From Gracilibacillus kekensis (lineage in GTDB: Bacteria > Bacillota > Bacilli > Bacillales > Amphibacillaceae): a DNA stretch of 64,000 nt. Shown here one piece after another: positions 9,245-17,586 of the stretch. Within the stretch, counting starts at the first letter, position 1. Every line of letters begins with the position of its first letter. Made by a program: the position numbers and the translations under genes. Under the pieces are notes generated by a model. It ran no database searches. It saw nothing but the letters and a program-made list of their open reading frames with translations, and was not told the origin of the DNA. The DNA is taken from the NCBI RefSeq assembly GCF_900143085.1, contig NZ_FRCZ01000001.1, positions 124,001 to 188,000 of the forward strand, read 5' to 3'.

Positions 9245-10102
9245 TTGGCGAATAAACAAAAAGAGGTATTACCGAAGCAACATCAAAAGCGGCAACCAGG
9301 ATTCGAATACAAAATGAATCCTCTCCCTGCCTGTATCAACTACAATTACCAGGGCAGCAATAAATTGAAAGACAAGGTTGCCATCATTTCAGGTGGTGAT
9401 AGTGGGATTGGTCGTTCTGTTGCCATTCATTTTGCAAAAGAAGGTGCACATGTGGCTATTATTTACTTGGATGAAGACCAAGACGCAAACGATACAAAAA
9501 AGATGGTAGAAAAAGAAGGCGTTTCCTGCAGTTTATTCAGGGGGGATATATCTGATAGTACCTTTTGTGATGAAGTGGTCGAAAAAGTACTTGCTGAACA
9601 CGCTAAACTCGATATTTTGGTTAACAATGCTGCCGTTCAATATCCACAGCAGGATTTCTTGAATATCTCGGATGATCAATTAGAAAAAACGTTCCGTGTC
9701 AACATTTTTTCCTATTTCTATTTAACCCGTGCTGCACTTCCCCATTTAAAACAAGGAAGTACCATCATTAACACATCGTCGATCACTGCTTATAAAGGTA
9801 GTGAAAACTTAATTGACTATTCAAGCACGAAAGGTGCCATCACAACATTTACCAAATCACTCGCAAAATCCGTAGTGTCAAAAGGAATCCGCGTAAATAG
9901 TGTAGCTCCAGGTCCCATTTGGACACCGCTTATCCCTGCCAGTTTTGATGAAAATCAAGTTGCTACTTTCGGATCTGATACGGAAATGGGACGACCAGGT
10001 GAATCAAGTGAAGTCGCCCCTGCCTATGTTTACCTAGCGAGTAATGATGCCAGTTATGTGACAGGACAGACCATTCATGTCAATGGCGGGAAAATAATAT
10101 AA
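9245..10102 (+). CDS. SDR family oxidoreductase (YhxC/YhdF-like)
   Basis: Short-chain dehydrogenase of 285 residues with the N-terminal extension of the general-stress glucose-dehydrogenase-like group. NAD(P)-binding motif GGDSGIGRS, NNAA motif (ILVNNAAVQYP), catalytic Ser in INTSSI and Tyr-x-x-x-Lys in YSSTKGA; C-terminus GQTIHVNGG. Starts with TTG, eight bases after GAGGAG. It stands alone, divergent from the sugar-sensing cassette. B. subtilis carries similar SDR genes (yhxC, yhxD) near comK. Substrate unknown. Confidence 0.85.
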   Translation: MANKQKEVLPKQHQKRQPGFEYKMNPLPACINYNYQGSNKLKDKVAIISGGDSGIGRSVAIHFAKEGAHVAIIYLDEDQDANDTKKMVEKEGVSCSLFRGDISDSTFCDEVVEKVLAEHAKLDILVNNAAVQYPQQDFLNISDDQLEKTFRVNIFSYFYLTRAALPHLKQGSTIINTSSITAYKGSENLIDYSSTKGAITTFTKSLAKSVVSKGIRVNSVAPGPIWTPLIPASFDENQVATFGSDTEMGRPGESSEVAPAYVYLASNDASYVTGQTIHVNGGKII

Positions 10103-10166
10103 TTTAAATCAATGTTCTGAACAGGAGAATGCTGTTTTATCATTTTTGCATTTCTTCTGTTTTTTG

Positions 10167-10370
10167 TTAATACATCGTTCCCCTAAACTTTTCGGGTTTC
10201 TTTACATAACCTTCAATAATATAACCACATTTTGTACAAATAATATATTCCACATCTGATCCAAAACTCATTTTATTAACCGGATGCAATGCTGCATATC
10301 CGTTTTGTTTTCCTTTACCTAAATCGCTGCTACCACACTTTGGACATAGAGTTTCTTGACTTTGGTACAT
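10167..10370 (-). CDS. Small zinc-ribbon protein
   Basis: 67-residue protein with two CxxC knuckles, CPKCGSSDLG near the N-terminus and CTKCGYIIEGY about 35 residues later, forming a probable zinc ribbon. The frame is open upstream to 10490, but the ribosome binding site AAAGGGG sits directly before ATG 10370, and the extension is Lys/Tyr-rich and not conserved-looking. Function unknown; similar small proteins are called TFIIB-type zinc-ribbon proteins. Monocistronic, between an SDR and a MATE gene. Confidence 0.72.
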   Translation of the reverse strand: MYQSQETLCPKCGSSDLGKGKQNGYAALHPVNKMSFGSDVEYIICTKCGYIIEGYVKKPEKFRGTMY

Positions 10371-10548
10371 GAAAGACACCCCTTTTTGAGTATGTTTATA
10401 CTCCAAGTACGTTTTAAGCCAATAATTGGTTTCATAGTAATCAATTTCATTTTTTACTTTTTTCTTTCCATTCCCCGTTTCCTTTTTCATGAAATTAGTG
10501 TAAAGTATTATTCTTACTGATATTAATTATTTTGGAAGAAGGATCCTA

Positions 10549-11898
10549 ATGAAACAGACAGATACAAAAAAGTTAAGTTTATTCACCTTAACTTGGCCTA
10601 TATTCATAGAAATTTTATTGCATATGTTAATGGGAAATGCAGATACGTTAATGCTTAGCCAGTACTCTGATCATTCAGTAGCAGCAGTAGGGGTGTCAAA
10701 CCAAGTATTGTCAGTAGTGATAGTCATGTTTGGTTTTGTAGCAGCAGGCGCATCCATCCTTGTGGCACAAAATTTAGGTGCTGAACAAGCGAAAACGGCA
10801 GGAGAAATTGCCGTGACTTCAATAAGTTTGAATCTATTATTCTCTTTGACCTTAAGTTTACTATTATTTGTGTTCAGTGATTTTATTTTAAATCTAATGG
10901 ATTTACCAAATGAATTATTGGGTGAAGCTTCCACATATATGAATATTGTAGGTGGTTTCATTTTTGTTCAAGCGTTGATTATGACTGTTTCTGCTATCTT
11001 ACGAAGTTATGGATTTACGAAAGATACGATGTATGTCACGATCGGCATGAATATTCTTAATGTAATTGGTAACTATTTTGTTATTTTCGGACCGTTCGGA
11101 TTACCTGTTTTAGGTGTAGAAGGTGTAGCATATGTAACGATGTTTAGTCGATTTATCGGTTTTATTATTCTCATATTTATATTAATATGGCGCAGTAATC
11201 GACAATTGCCATTTACTTCTTTCTTCAGATATAAAAAAAAACATGTCCAGGATTTGTTACAAATTGGAGTACCCTCTGCCGGGGAACAGCTATCCTATAA
11301 CACTAGCCAAATGGCGATTACTTATTTTATTGCACAGATGGGAACGTTAGCAATTACCACAAAAGTATATGTACAGAACCTGATGATGTTTATTTTATTA
11401 TTTTCCATTGCTATCGGACAAGGTACACAAATCATAATTGGTCATATGATTGGTGCTGGAGATATTGAGAAAGCCTATGAAAGGTGTATTAAGAGTCTAA
11501 AAATAGCGATTTTGATAAGTACCATCATGGCGATAATCTTTTATAGCTTTAGTTCAACATTACTTGGTATTTTTACAGATGATCCTACCATAATTGAAAA
11601 AGGAATGTTCCTATTACTCATCACCATTATTTTAGAACCAGGACGAGCATTTAACTTAGTAGTCATTAATTCCTTAAGGGCTACTGGTGATGTTAAATTT
11701 CCTGTTTTTATCGGAATTGCATCGATGTGGGGTATTAGTGTGACATTTGCTTGGTTCTTTGGCATTTTCTTAGAATTAGGTTTGTTCGGTGTATGGATCG
11801 CTTTTATTGCAGATGAATGGTTACGAGGTATTTTGATGCTTAGAAGGTGGCATTCTAAAATCTGGGTTCGAAAAGCCTTTGTAAAGAAAGAATCCTAA
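10549..11898 (+). CDS. MATE family efflux transporter
   Basis: 449 residues with about twelve membrane segments in two homologous halves. MATE hallmarks: an N-terminal WPIFIEILLHMLMGNADTLM segment, VAAVGVSNQ and GAGDIEKAYERCI in the inter-half region. Such carriers export cationic drugs or metabolites using a Na+ or H+ gradient. Starts with ATG after GGAAGAAGGATCC. It is a lone gene; no adjacent regulator is apparent. Confidence 0.88.
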   Translation: MKQTDTKKLSLFTLTWPIFIEILLHMLMGNADTLMLSQYSDHSVAAVGVSNQVLSVVIVMFGFVAAGASILVAQNLGAEQAKTAGEIAVTSISLNLLFSLTLSLLLFVFSDFILNLMDLPNELLGEASTYMNIVGGFIFVQALIMTVSAILRSYGFTKDTMYVTIGMNILNVIGNYFVIFGPFGLPVLGVEGVAYVTMFSRFIGFIILIFILIWRSNRQLPFTSFFRYKKKHVQDLLQIGVPSAGEQLSYNTSQMAITYFIAQMGTLAITTKVYVQNLMMFILLFSIAIGQGTQIIIGHMIGAGDIEKAYERCIKSLKIAILISTIMAIIFYSFSSTLLGIFTDDPTIIEKGMFLLLITIILEPGRAFNLVVINSLRATGDVKFPVFIGIASMWGISVTFAWFFGIFLELGLFGVWIAFIADEWLRGILMLRRWHSKIWVRKAFVKKES

Positions 11899-12079
11899 GA
11901 TTTTAGTATTAAAAAGCTTGGTTCTGCTATAATTAAGAAAAACTGGAAAAGCCCATGTGGTCTTTTTAGTAGTAATTTCGGAATGGATTATAGCTTTAAA
12001 ACCTCTACAATGAGTGTAAATAGTGATATCGCGACTTTTATTTCATATTGTTCATAAACCTCGACAAATTAGCTGTCAC
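11899..12079. other. Intergenic stretch without recognised gene
   Basis: AT-rich sequence between the MATE gene and repeat copy E. No open frame with a ribosome binding site, and no clear terminator for the MATE gene, was seen. Confidence 0.5.
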
Positions 12080-12250
12080 AAATGATGTAGAACCACTTTA
12101 TAGTGTAGGCCGTTCGCTTACACTCCTATGGCATCTGTTTTACCTGAAGATCCACTTTTTTGAGCGGTTTGTGCTCGAAAAAGTTAGCTGAAGGGAAAAC
12201 GCCATGGAAAGGGAAGTGGACAGACGAAGCGATGGATTGAAAAAGCGTTG
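12080..12250 (-). repeat. Dispersed hairpin repeat, copy E (reverse orientation)
   Basis: Shares CACTCCTATGG, GAAGATCCACTTTTTT, AAAGTTAGCTGAAGGGAAAA and GGAAAGGGAAGTGGACAG with other intergenic copies at 16.6, 21.0 and 21.3 kb. Internal arms pair (TATGGC with GCCATG, GTTTTACC with GGGAAAAC, CTTTTTTGAGC with GCTCGAAAAAG), giving one long imperfect hairpin. No protein is predicted. Confidence 0.75.
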
Positions 12251-12279
12251 ATACCGCAGATTATATTCCTCGCTTAATA

Positions 12280-12311
12280 GAAACCAACGAGCAGCCATGC
12301 TCGTTGGTTTC
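12280..12311. terminator. Strong hairpin terminator after the GH13-like gene
   Basis: 14-bp perfect stem (GAAACCAACGAGCA / TGCTCGTTGGTTTC) with a 4-base loop, touching the stop codon of the minus-strand gene at 12312. Confidence 0.8.
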
Positions 12312-13733
12312 TTAATCTTTTTTATTCCGCATTTTTCTATTTTTCACACCTACTGCCACTATAAAAGCTACGAAGCCTCCTATGATAACAACCACCATCG
12401 AAATAAAGAACCAATTGAAACCAGTATCTTCTTCCAAAATAAAGATATTACTTGTTTCACGTTCTAGAATAACTTTATGTGTGCCATCATTTTGTACTCG
12501 AACAATATTATCCTCTAACAGACCTCTTAACTGCATGTCATCCCCAATATCTTCTAAACTGGCAACTTTTGTTTCTGTATCGTTATTAATTGCAACATAC
12601 ATCGTTTGATTTTGATCACTTCTTTTAAAAACAGACATTGCACCCTCTTGCGCCATTAACTCCATATCTCCCAGCTTTAGCGCTGAAGAATTCTCATGAA
12701 TGTTTGCTAGCTTTTCTAAATGCTGAACAAGTTCCTCATCTTCTTTATTAAGCTCTGCCATCCGGTGATCTGGTTCAGCTAATCCATTATCCATTGGGAC
12801 CTCTACACCTTGATACACAAAGGATGCGCCAGGTAATGTATATAAAAGTGTAGATGCTAACTTCCACCTTGTTACAGGATTAAATCCTGCCTGCACACTT
12901 TCATGAGTAAAACGTGGAGTTACCACTGATTCCATGTAATGTACTCCGTTACTTTCGGTGTTTATCAAAGGATCCAAAGATTCTCCAGGTTGTTTTAAGA
13001 CTTCAACAGCTTCTTTTTGAAAAGAATGCTGCATCCCTTCCTTGCCTTTATTTCCATCTAAAATAACAACAGCTTGTTCATTTTCGGATTTTACACGTTG
13101 TTGAAGTTCCTCAATAAAGGCTTGAGGTGTCTGTTCATTAACGTAAAAATGAAAGCCATCAACATTTACGGTCTTCATCCAATAAACGACTGTTTCCAAG
13201 AAATATTGTTCTACTTCTTGATTATTCAGATCAAGAGCCGGCAATTTCTCACCTAATTGATTTGTCGTAGGCGCCTTCACCCATTCCGTTCCTTGTTCCG
13301 ACCAGTTGTGAAATTGTGCCACATTGGTTAAAGGAAAATCCATTATTACTTTCATATCGTTTTCATGTGCTTTTGAAATCAATTGTTGTAAATCTGATAT
13401 ATCTCCGAATTGCGGATCCACACTCTGATGCTCGATTGGGTCAAAGCCATGATAGGAACTCGCAACCATAACTGGACTAAGATTAATTGTTGAAATACCT
13501 AATTCATTTAGGCTAGGAATTTCATCTGTAATACCTTGCAAATCCCCACCATGATATGCATTAGGATCGTCAATGTCTATTTCAATGTCATTGTCATTAT
13601 CTCCATTCACATATCGATCTACCAAGATATAATAGATTCTCTCATCTATTTGCTCTTTTGCCATCACATTAACTGCTGGAAGCACTAGAAGCAATAAAAG
13701 AATCAAAGGAATTCCTTTCTTTATGTAATGCAT
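12312..13733 (-). CDS. Membrane-anchored GH13 (alpha-amylase-like) protein, probably catalytically dead
   Basis: 473 residues: signal peptide (1-25), an alpha-amylase-like barrel, a C-terminal beta domain and one TM segment near 440-462 with a basic tail. The fold is clear (RIYYILVDRYVNGD, YHGGDLQGI, ISTINLSPV, YHGFDP, GASFVYQGVEV), but all catalytic positions are changed: region II reads GFHFY instead of GFRxD (Tyr197), region III has VILDGNK where a Glu is expected, and region IV has SVVTPRF instead of SHDTPRF. ATG 13733 follows GAAGGGGAT; the frame extends to 13781 without a better site. A carbohydrate-binding or structural role at the membrane is inferred. Confidence 0.8.
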   Translation of the reverse strand: MHYIKKGIPLILLLLLVLPAVNVMAKEQIDERIYYILVDRYVNGDNDNDIEIDIDDPNAYHGGDLQGITDEIPSLNELGISTINLSPVMVASSYHGFDPIEHQSVDPQFGDISDLQQLISKAHENDMKVIMDFPLTNVAQFHNWSEQGTEWVKAPTTNQLGEKLPALDLNNQEVEQYFLETVVYWMKTVNVDGFHFYVNEQTPQAFIEELQQRVKSENEQAVVILDGNKGKEGMQHSFQKEAVEVLKQPGESLDPLINTESNGVHYMESVVTPRFTHESVQAGFNPVTRWKLASTLLYTLPGASFVYQGVEVPMDNGLAEPDHRMAELNKEDEELVQHLEKLANIHENSSALKLGDMELMAQEGAMSVFKRSDQNQTMYVAINNDTETKVASLEDIGDDMQLRGLLEDNIVRVQNDGTHKVILERETSNIFILEEDTGFNWFFISMVVVIIGGFVAFIVAVGVKNRKMRNKKD

Positions 13734-13884
13734 AACTATCCCCTTCTCTAAAACATATTCGTCTTCTATTATCCTAGACATCGAATAATTGTCAAATACC
13801 TATATAGCAAATTAGTATGAAATTTTTGTGACGAATCCATGCGGGTAACATCAACTATATCGAAAAAAATAAATCCCTATCCTT

Positions 13885-14352
13885 TTAAGATAGAGAATTT
13901 GAATATACTTTCTTAATATTTATTCGAAACCTATATAATAGGACTAATACACCTAAAAATATAATTGGAATAACATACGGGTATAGTTTTTCCCAATAGA
14001 ATATAACATTTTTTTGATAAATTGCTTTATAATAATTGCCATTTTCTTTTATAGCGATCGCATCCTCCACAGGCACTCTAATTATTTTGTAATATGGGGT
14101 ACCAATTGGGTAATGGTTGGATATATTTTCATGATATTGATCCGGTGGAGTATTCGCAATGGCAGTAACCTGACCTATTAAATCTCCTAAAGCATTTTCT
14201 TCTAAACTTTCCTCTGTAACTTGGTACATACGCCCTTCCATCGTGACAAAAGAATACTCCCATTCTAGTAAAAATATTGAAATGGATAAACTTATAAGAA
14301 GAAGCAGAAACAAGCCAATAAAAACTTTATTCATCACGGTCACTACTTTCAT
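13885..14352 (-). CDS. Two-TM membrane protein, paralogue of the protein at 55106
   Basis: 155 residues: N-terminal TM (about 8-29), an outer domain of about 90 residues, C-terminal TM (about 120-142) and a basic tail. The outer domain shares its pattern with the protein at 55106: W-x-Y-x-FV near the start, xEGxxYxV, then YHENISNHYPIGTPYYKI and DAIAIKENGNYYKA against YSGNFSNAYKKGTKYYAI and EAIAVEVEDGIYKKA. No family name recognised. ATG 14352 or the second Met (14334) may be the start; neither has a strong ribosome binding site. It lies between asnO and the GH13-like gene, same strand. Confidence 0.68.
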   Translation of the reverse strand: MKVVTVMNKVFIGLFLLLLISLSISIFLLEWEYSFVTMEGRMYQVTEESLEENALGDLIGQVTAIANTPPDQYHENISNHYPIGTPYYKIIRVPVEDAIAIKENGNYYKAIYQKNVIFYWEKLYPYVIPIIFLGVLVLLYRFRINIKKVYSNSLS

Positions 14353-14372
14353 CCATTTTGTGTCGGTTATTC

Positions 14373-16208
14373 TCAGATATCAATGGTAATATTATATTCT
14401 TTTAGCCAATAATCGATTTGTGCTAAATGTGCAAGAAGCTGTGGCCCTGTCATCAATTGGCCAAACCAAGGGTTCTGAATATTGGCAGCTTTTTGATTTA
14501 CCAGGTCTCTCACTAATGAACGATCCAATATTTCAAATAGTCGAGCGTCTTCATCGTTTAGAATGTTGTCCATCCACTCCGTCACGAATTGGGTATAAGC
14601 CGGGTGATGTGTTTTAGGATATGGACTTTTCTTCCGATACAAGACTTCATTCGGCAAAATGCCTTCTAATGCTTTTCGTAAAATGCCTTTCTCCCGATCG
14701 CCATGTGTTTTTATTTCCCAGGGAATATTCCAAACATATTCTACTAATAAATGGTCACTAAATGGCACACGAGCTTCAAAACTCGCCCCCATACTCATTC
14801 GATCTTTACGGTCAAGCAAAGTTGGCATAAACCAATGCATATTTAAATAAAACATTTGTCTTCTAGCCGTTGCTTCTGCATCTTCTCCGTCTAATAAAGG
14901 TGCTTCCTGCATTGTTGTTTGATATCTATGTTTTGCATAACCTGCTAAGTCTAACTTTTTGCTCATTTCGCTACGTAATAATCCTTGACGAATTCCGGAT
15001 GATCGAATCCAGGGAAACCCCTCCCTATTTAAATCATCTTCTCGATAAAACCATGGATATCCTCCAAAAATTTCATCTGCACATTCTCCTGATAATGCAA
15101 CTGTAACCTGTTGTTTTGTTTGTTGACAAAACCACAACAAGGAAGAGTCAACATCTGCCATACCAGGCAAATCTCGATAGCGTACGGCATCTGTTAATAG
15201 CTCTGCTAATGTATTGTTATCCATAACATAAGTGTTATGTTCTGTACCAAGTGCCGAGATCATCTTGTTAATAAACTCTTTATCTTGGTTTGGCTGAAAA
15301 CTGGACTTTTTGAAATATTTATCATTTTCTTCGTAATCTATAGAAAATGTTTGTAATGCATCTTTTTGATTATTTTTTAAGTAATTGGTAGCAATCGCAG
15401 TAATGGCACTTGAATCAACACCACCTGACAAAAAAGTTCCTAGGGGAACGTCTGAAACCAACTGTCTTTCCACTGCATCTGTCAGTAATGTTCGAACCTT
15501 TTCCGCTGTTTCTTCAACAGAGTCATGATGTGCTTTACTTTCGACATTCCAATATCTTCGTGTTTTCCAACCATCTCTATCAAAAATTCCGACATGTCCT
15601 GCTCGTAATTCGTTGACCTGATCAAACACACCATGCCCAGGCGTTCTTGACGGTCCAAGCGCGAATATTTCTGATAATCCTTCTTCTTTCAAAACGGGTT
15701 TTACCTCATCGTGAGCTAAAATGGCTTTGATTTCCGAGCCAAATAATAAACCATTTTGATGTTCTTTGAAAAATAGTGGTTTTACGCCTAAGCGGTCACG
15801 TCCAAGAAAAAGTTGTTGCTTCTTGAAATCCCATATCGCATAAGAAAAAATGCCATTTAATTTTTCAATATGTTTTTCTCCCCAAGCAACATAACTCTTT
15901 AATAACACTTCGGTGTCAGAATGGGAATCAAATTGCCATCCTTCTTTTATTAATGCTGCTCGGATCTCTTCGGTGTTGTAAAGCTCGCCATTATATACCA
16001 AGACATATTGTTGATGTTGCATTGGTTGCTTGCCACCGTCAGGATCGACAACGATGAGACGTTGATGCCCAAAGCCAATATGTGTTTCATTATAATAACC
16101 GGTAGCATCTGGTCCTCGATGCTTTAAAGCTTCTGTCATTTGTTTAATTTGCTTATTTTCTTGTTTTACATTACGCGTAAAATCAATCCATCCAGTAATC
16201 CCGCACAT
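14373..16208 (-). CDS. asnO: Asparagine synthetase (glutamine-hydrolysing), AsnO type
   Basis: Cytoplasmic enzyme making asparagine from aspartate, glutamine and ATP. The N-terminal glutaminase domain begins MCGITGWIDF with the nucleophile Cys2 exposed after Met removal, then LKHRGPDATGYY, GHQRLIVVD and YNGELYN. The synthetase domain carries the P-loop FLSGGVDSSAI and ALSGECADEIFGGY. A longer frame begins at GTG 16223, but that codon overlaps the ribosome binding site (AGAAAGG) and would bury Cys2, so ATG 16208 is used (611 residues). AsnO of B. subtilis is expressed in sporulation and lies near yisL, as here. Confidence 0.93.
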   Translation of the reverse strand: MCGITGWIDFTRNVKQENKQIKQMTEALKHRGPDATGYYNETHIGFGHQRLIVVDPDGGKQPMQHQQYVLVYNGELYNTEEIRAALIKEGWQFDSHSDTEVLLKSYVAWGEKHIEKLNGIFSYAIWDFKKQQLFLGRDRLGVKPLFFKEHQNGLLFGSEIKAILAHDEVKPVLKEEGLSEIFALGPSRTPGHGVFDQVNELRAGHVGIFDRDGWKTRRYWNVESKAHHDSVEETAEKVRTLLTDAVERQLVSDVPLGTFLSGGVDSSAITAIATNYLKNNQKDALQTFSIDYEENDKYFKKSSFQPNQDKEFINKMISALGTEHNTYVMDNNTLAELLTDAVRYRDLPGMADVDSSLLWFCQQTKQQVTVALSGECADEIFGGYPWFYREDDLNREGFPWIRSSGIRQGLLRSEMSKKLDLAGYAKHRYQTTMQEAPLLDGEDAEATARRQMFYLNMHWFMPTLLDRKDRMSMGASFEARVPFSDHLLVEYVWNIPWEIKTHGDREKGILRKALEGILPNEVLYRKKSPYPKTHHPAYTQFVTEWMDNILNDEDARLFEILDRSLVRDLVNQKAANIQNPWFGQLMTGPQLLAHLAQIDYWLKEYNITIDI

Positions 16209-16373
16209 ACAGTATTGACACACCTTTCTCTACTCAAGTCACTCTTACTAATATATGCAGGAACCATCGGAAAATGAACAGATTACACCTAATAAAAAAA
16301 TGAGGAGGATGGGACATAGATATCGTTCTTAACTTAAAACACGAACAATGAAATCTGTATTGGTACGTAATAA
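16209..16373. other. Upstream region of asnO
   Basis: Contains the asnO ribosome binding site and no recognised gene; repeats begin at about 16374. Confidence 0.4.
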
Positions 16374-16490
16374 TAGGAAACTGCGACATAACTTGATGGT
16401 AATTTTGACATGATGTGTGTTCTTAGAAATAAAAACATACCGTAGGAGTTGAATCGGACGCCTACGCTAATTTGATATTCTACAACGCTA
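16374..16490 (+). repeat. Dispersed hairpin repeat, copy D (internally deleted)
   Basis: Left part AGGAAACTGCGACATAACTT..GGTAATTTTGA corresponds to AGGATTATACGACATAACTC in copy A; right part CGTAGGAGTTGAATCGGACG and CCTACGCT corresponds to the end of copy A. The central hairpin is missing. It faces copy C in inverted orientation 90 bases away. Confidence 0.6.
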
Positions 16491-16579
16491 GCATGAGGTA
16501 GCATTATGTCATTTCTGCAATGCAAAAAGAATGAATAACGTAACCGATCAAAATGCTACCTGTTAAAATAGTTGAAGGA

Positions 16580-16986
16580 CAATTGTATAGTGAAGGCCGC
16601 CCACTTTCACTCCTATGTGAACGTTTCATCTAAAGATCCACTGCATAGAAAACACTACGAAAGCTTGCTTGAATAGGTGTTGCACTTTGTATGTGCGCGT
16701 TTCTCCTTTTTGGCGATATATTCTCTTATCGGACACTTGAGCAGGTGCGCACTTCTCCTTTTGGACGATGCAAGCTTAGAACCCCCTGAAAAGAGTGTTT
16801 TTCGGAGTGTTAGCACAGCATTAGTTTCGATACTTTTAATAAACTATTTCAGTTAGTTCACAGCAATTCAGTTAAATGAGGATACCCCGTGGTAAAAAGG
16901 AAAATAGGCAGCCGGAGCGGATGTTAACCAGTTTAAACTACTCCAAAATTACCACAAAGTTTATTGCATAGTTCCTCCTAATACGC
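16580..16986 (-). repeat. Dispersed hairpin repeat, copy C, interrupted by a 200-bp insertion
   Basis: Left end (GTGAAGGCCGCCCACTTTCA, CACTCCTATG, AAAGATCCACT) and right end (CCCGTGGTAAAAAGGAAA, GCCGGAGCGG, AATTACC, CCTCCTAATA) match copy B. Between about 16661 and 16865 is unrelated DNA bounded on one side by AAGCTTGC (16661-16668) and GCAAGCTT (16770-16777) as an inverted repeat, with a near-duplicate GTGCGC..TTCTCCTTTTGG motif inside. Confidence 0.6.
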
Positions 16987-16988
16987 AG

Positions 16989-17034
16989 AAAATCCAAACG
17001 ATTCGGTAAATAGCTTTTGAGTCGTTTGGATTTT
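16989..17034 (-). terminator. Terminator downstream of yisL, adjoining repeat copy C
   Basis: Stem AAAATCCAAACGA / TCGTTTGGATTTT with a 20-base loop. The same core (AATCCAAACGA) forms the terminator next to repeat copy B at 21469. Confidence 0.75.
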
Positions 17035-17073
17035 GATATTAAAATATTCTTTTGTCCTTACCTCTTCATTTTT

Positions 17074-17442
17074 TTAAAATAACTGTACACCAAGCGGCAG
17101 TCGACCAAAACCTAGTACTAGTACGAACACTAAGGCTATTATTAACTGAATCCAAAAACTTTTGGTTGGTTGTGATTTAGATGTTTTGACTAATATCATT
17201 TCCATTGCCACGATAACCCATAACCCAGCAAGTCCTTTGATTATCAGTTCTCCAAAAATCGGAGAATTCACATCAAATAAACTTGCAAGAAGATCTCCAC
17301 CTGAATAAAGTAGTAATAAATAATCTAGACGTAAAATCATATGTAGAATTTTTCCGGCTTTATGCCCTTTTTTATAAAAAGCATACGATACAAATAATAA
17401 AATTAACGCAAGAACCCATGCAGTAATATGCAAATGTGTCAT
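17074..17442 (-). CDS. yisL: YisL family (DUF1516/UPF0344) membrane protein
   Basis: 122 residues with four membrane segments, starting MTHLHITAWVLALILLFV; family features include GKILHMILRLDYLLLLYSGG and a C-terminal VLGFGRLPLGVQL. The length matches the usual near 118. Function unknown. ATG follows GGGGGTAGG. B. subtilis yisL lies close to asnO and the gerP operon, and the same neighbourhood is kept here, which supports the assignment. Confidence 0.88.
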   Translation of the reverse strand: MTHLHITAWVLALILLFVSYAFYKKGHKAGKILHMILRLDYLLLLYSGGDLLASLFDVNSPIFGELIIKGLAGLWVIVAMEMILVKTSKSQPTKSFWIQLIIALVFVLVLGFGRLPLGVQLF

Positions 17443-17586
17443 TTTTACCTACCCCCAATATTATCACTTAATTTCCCATCTTAGTTATCCCAAATATCTT
17501 TTCTAGGTTAACTCTGTGCTACATGTATCATATCATGTATCCACGATTATTTCATTTCTCAACCTTATTTTCACTCAATTGTCACA

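Noticed and set aside
16334-16525. 63-residue minus-strand frame downstream of asnO
   Set aside because: Covers repeat copy D, has no ribosome binding site and no protein-like pattern.
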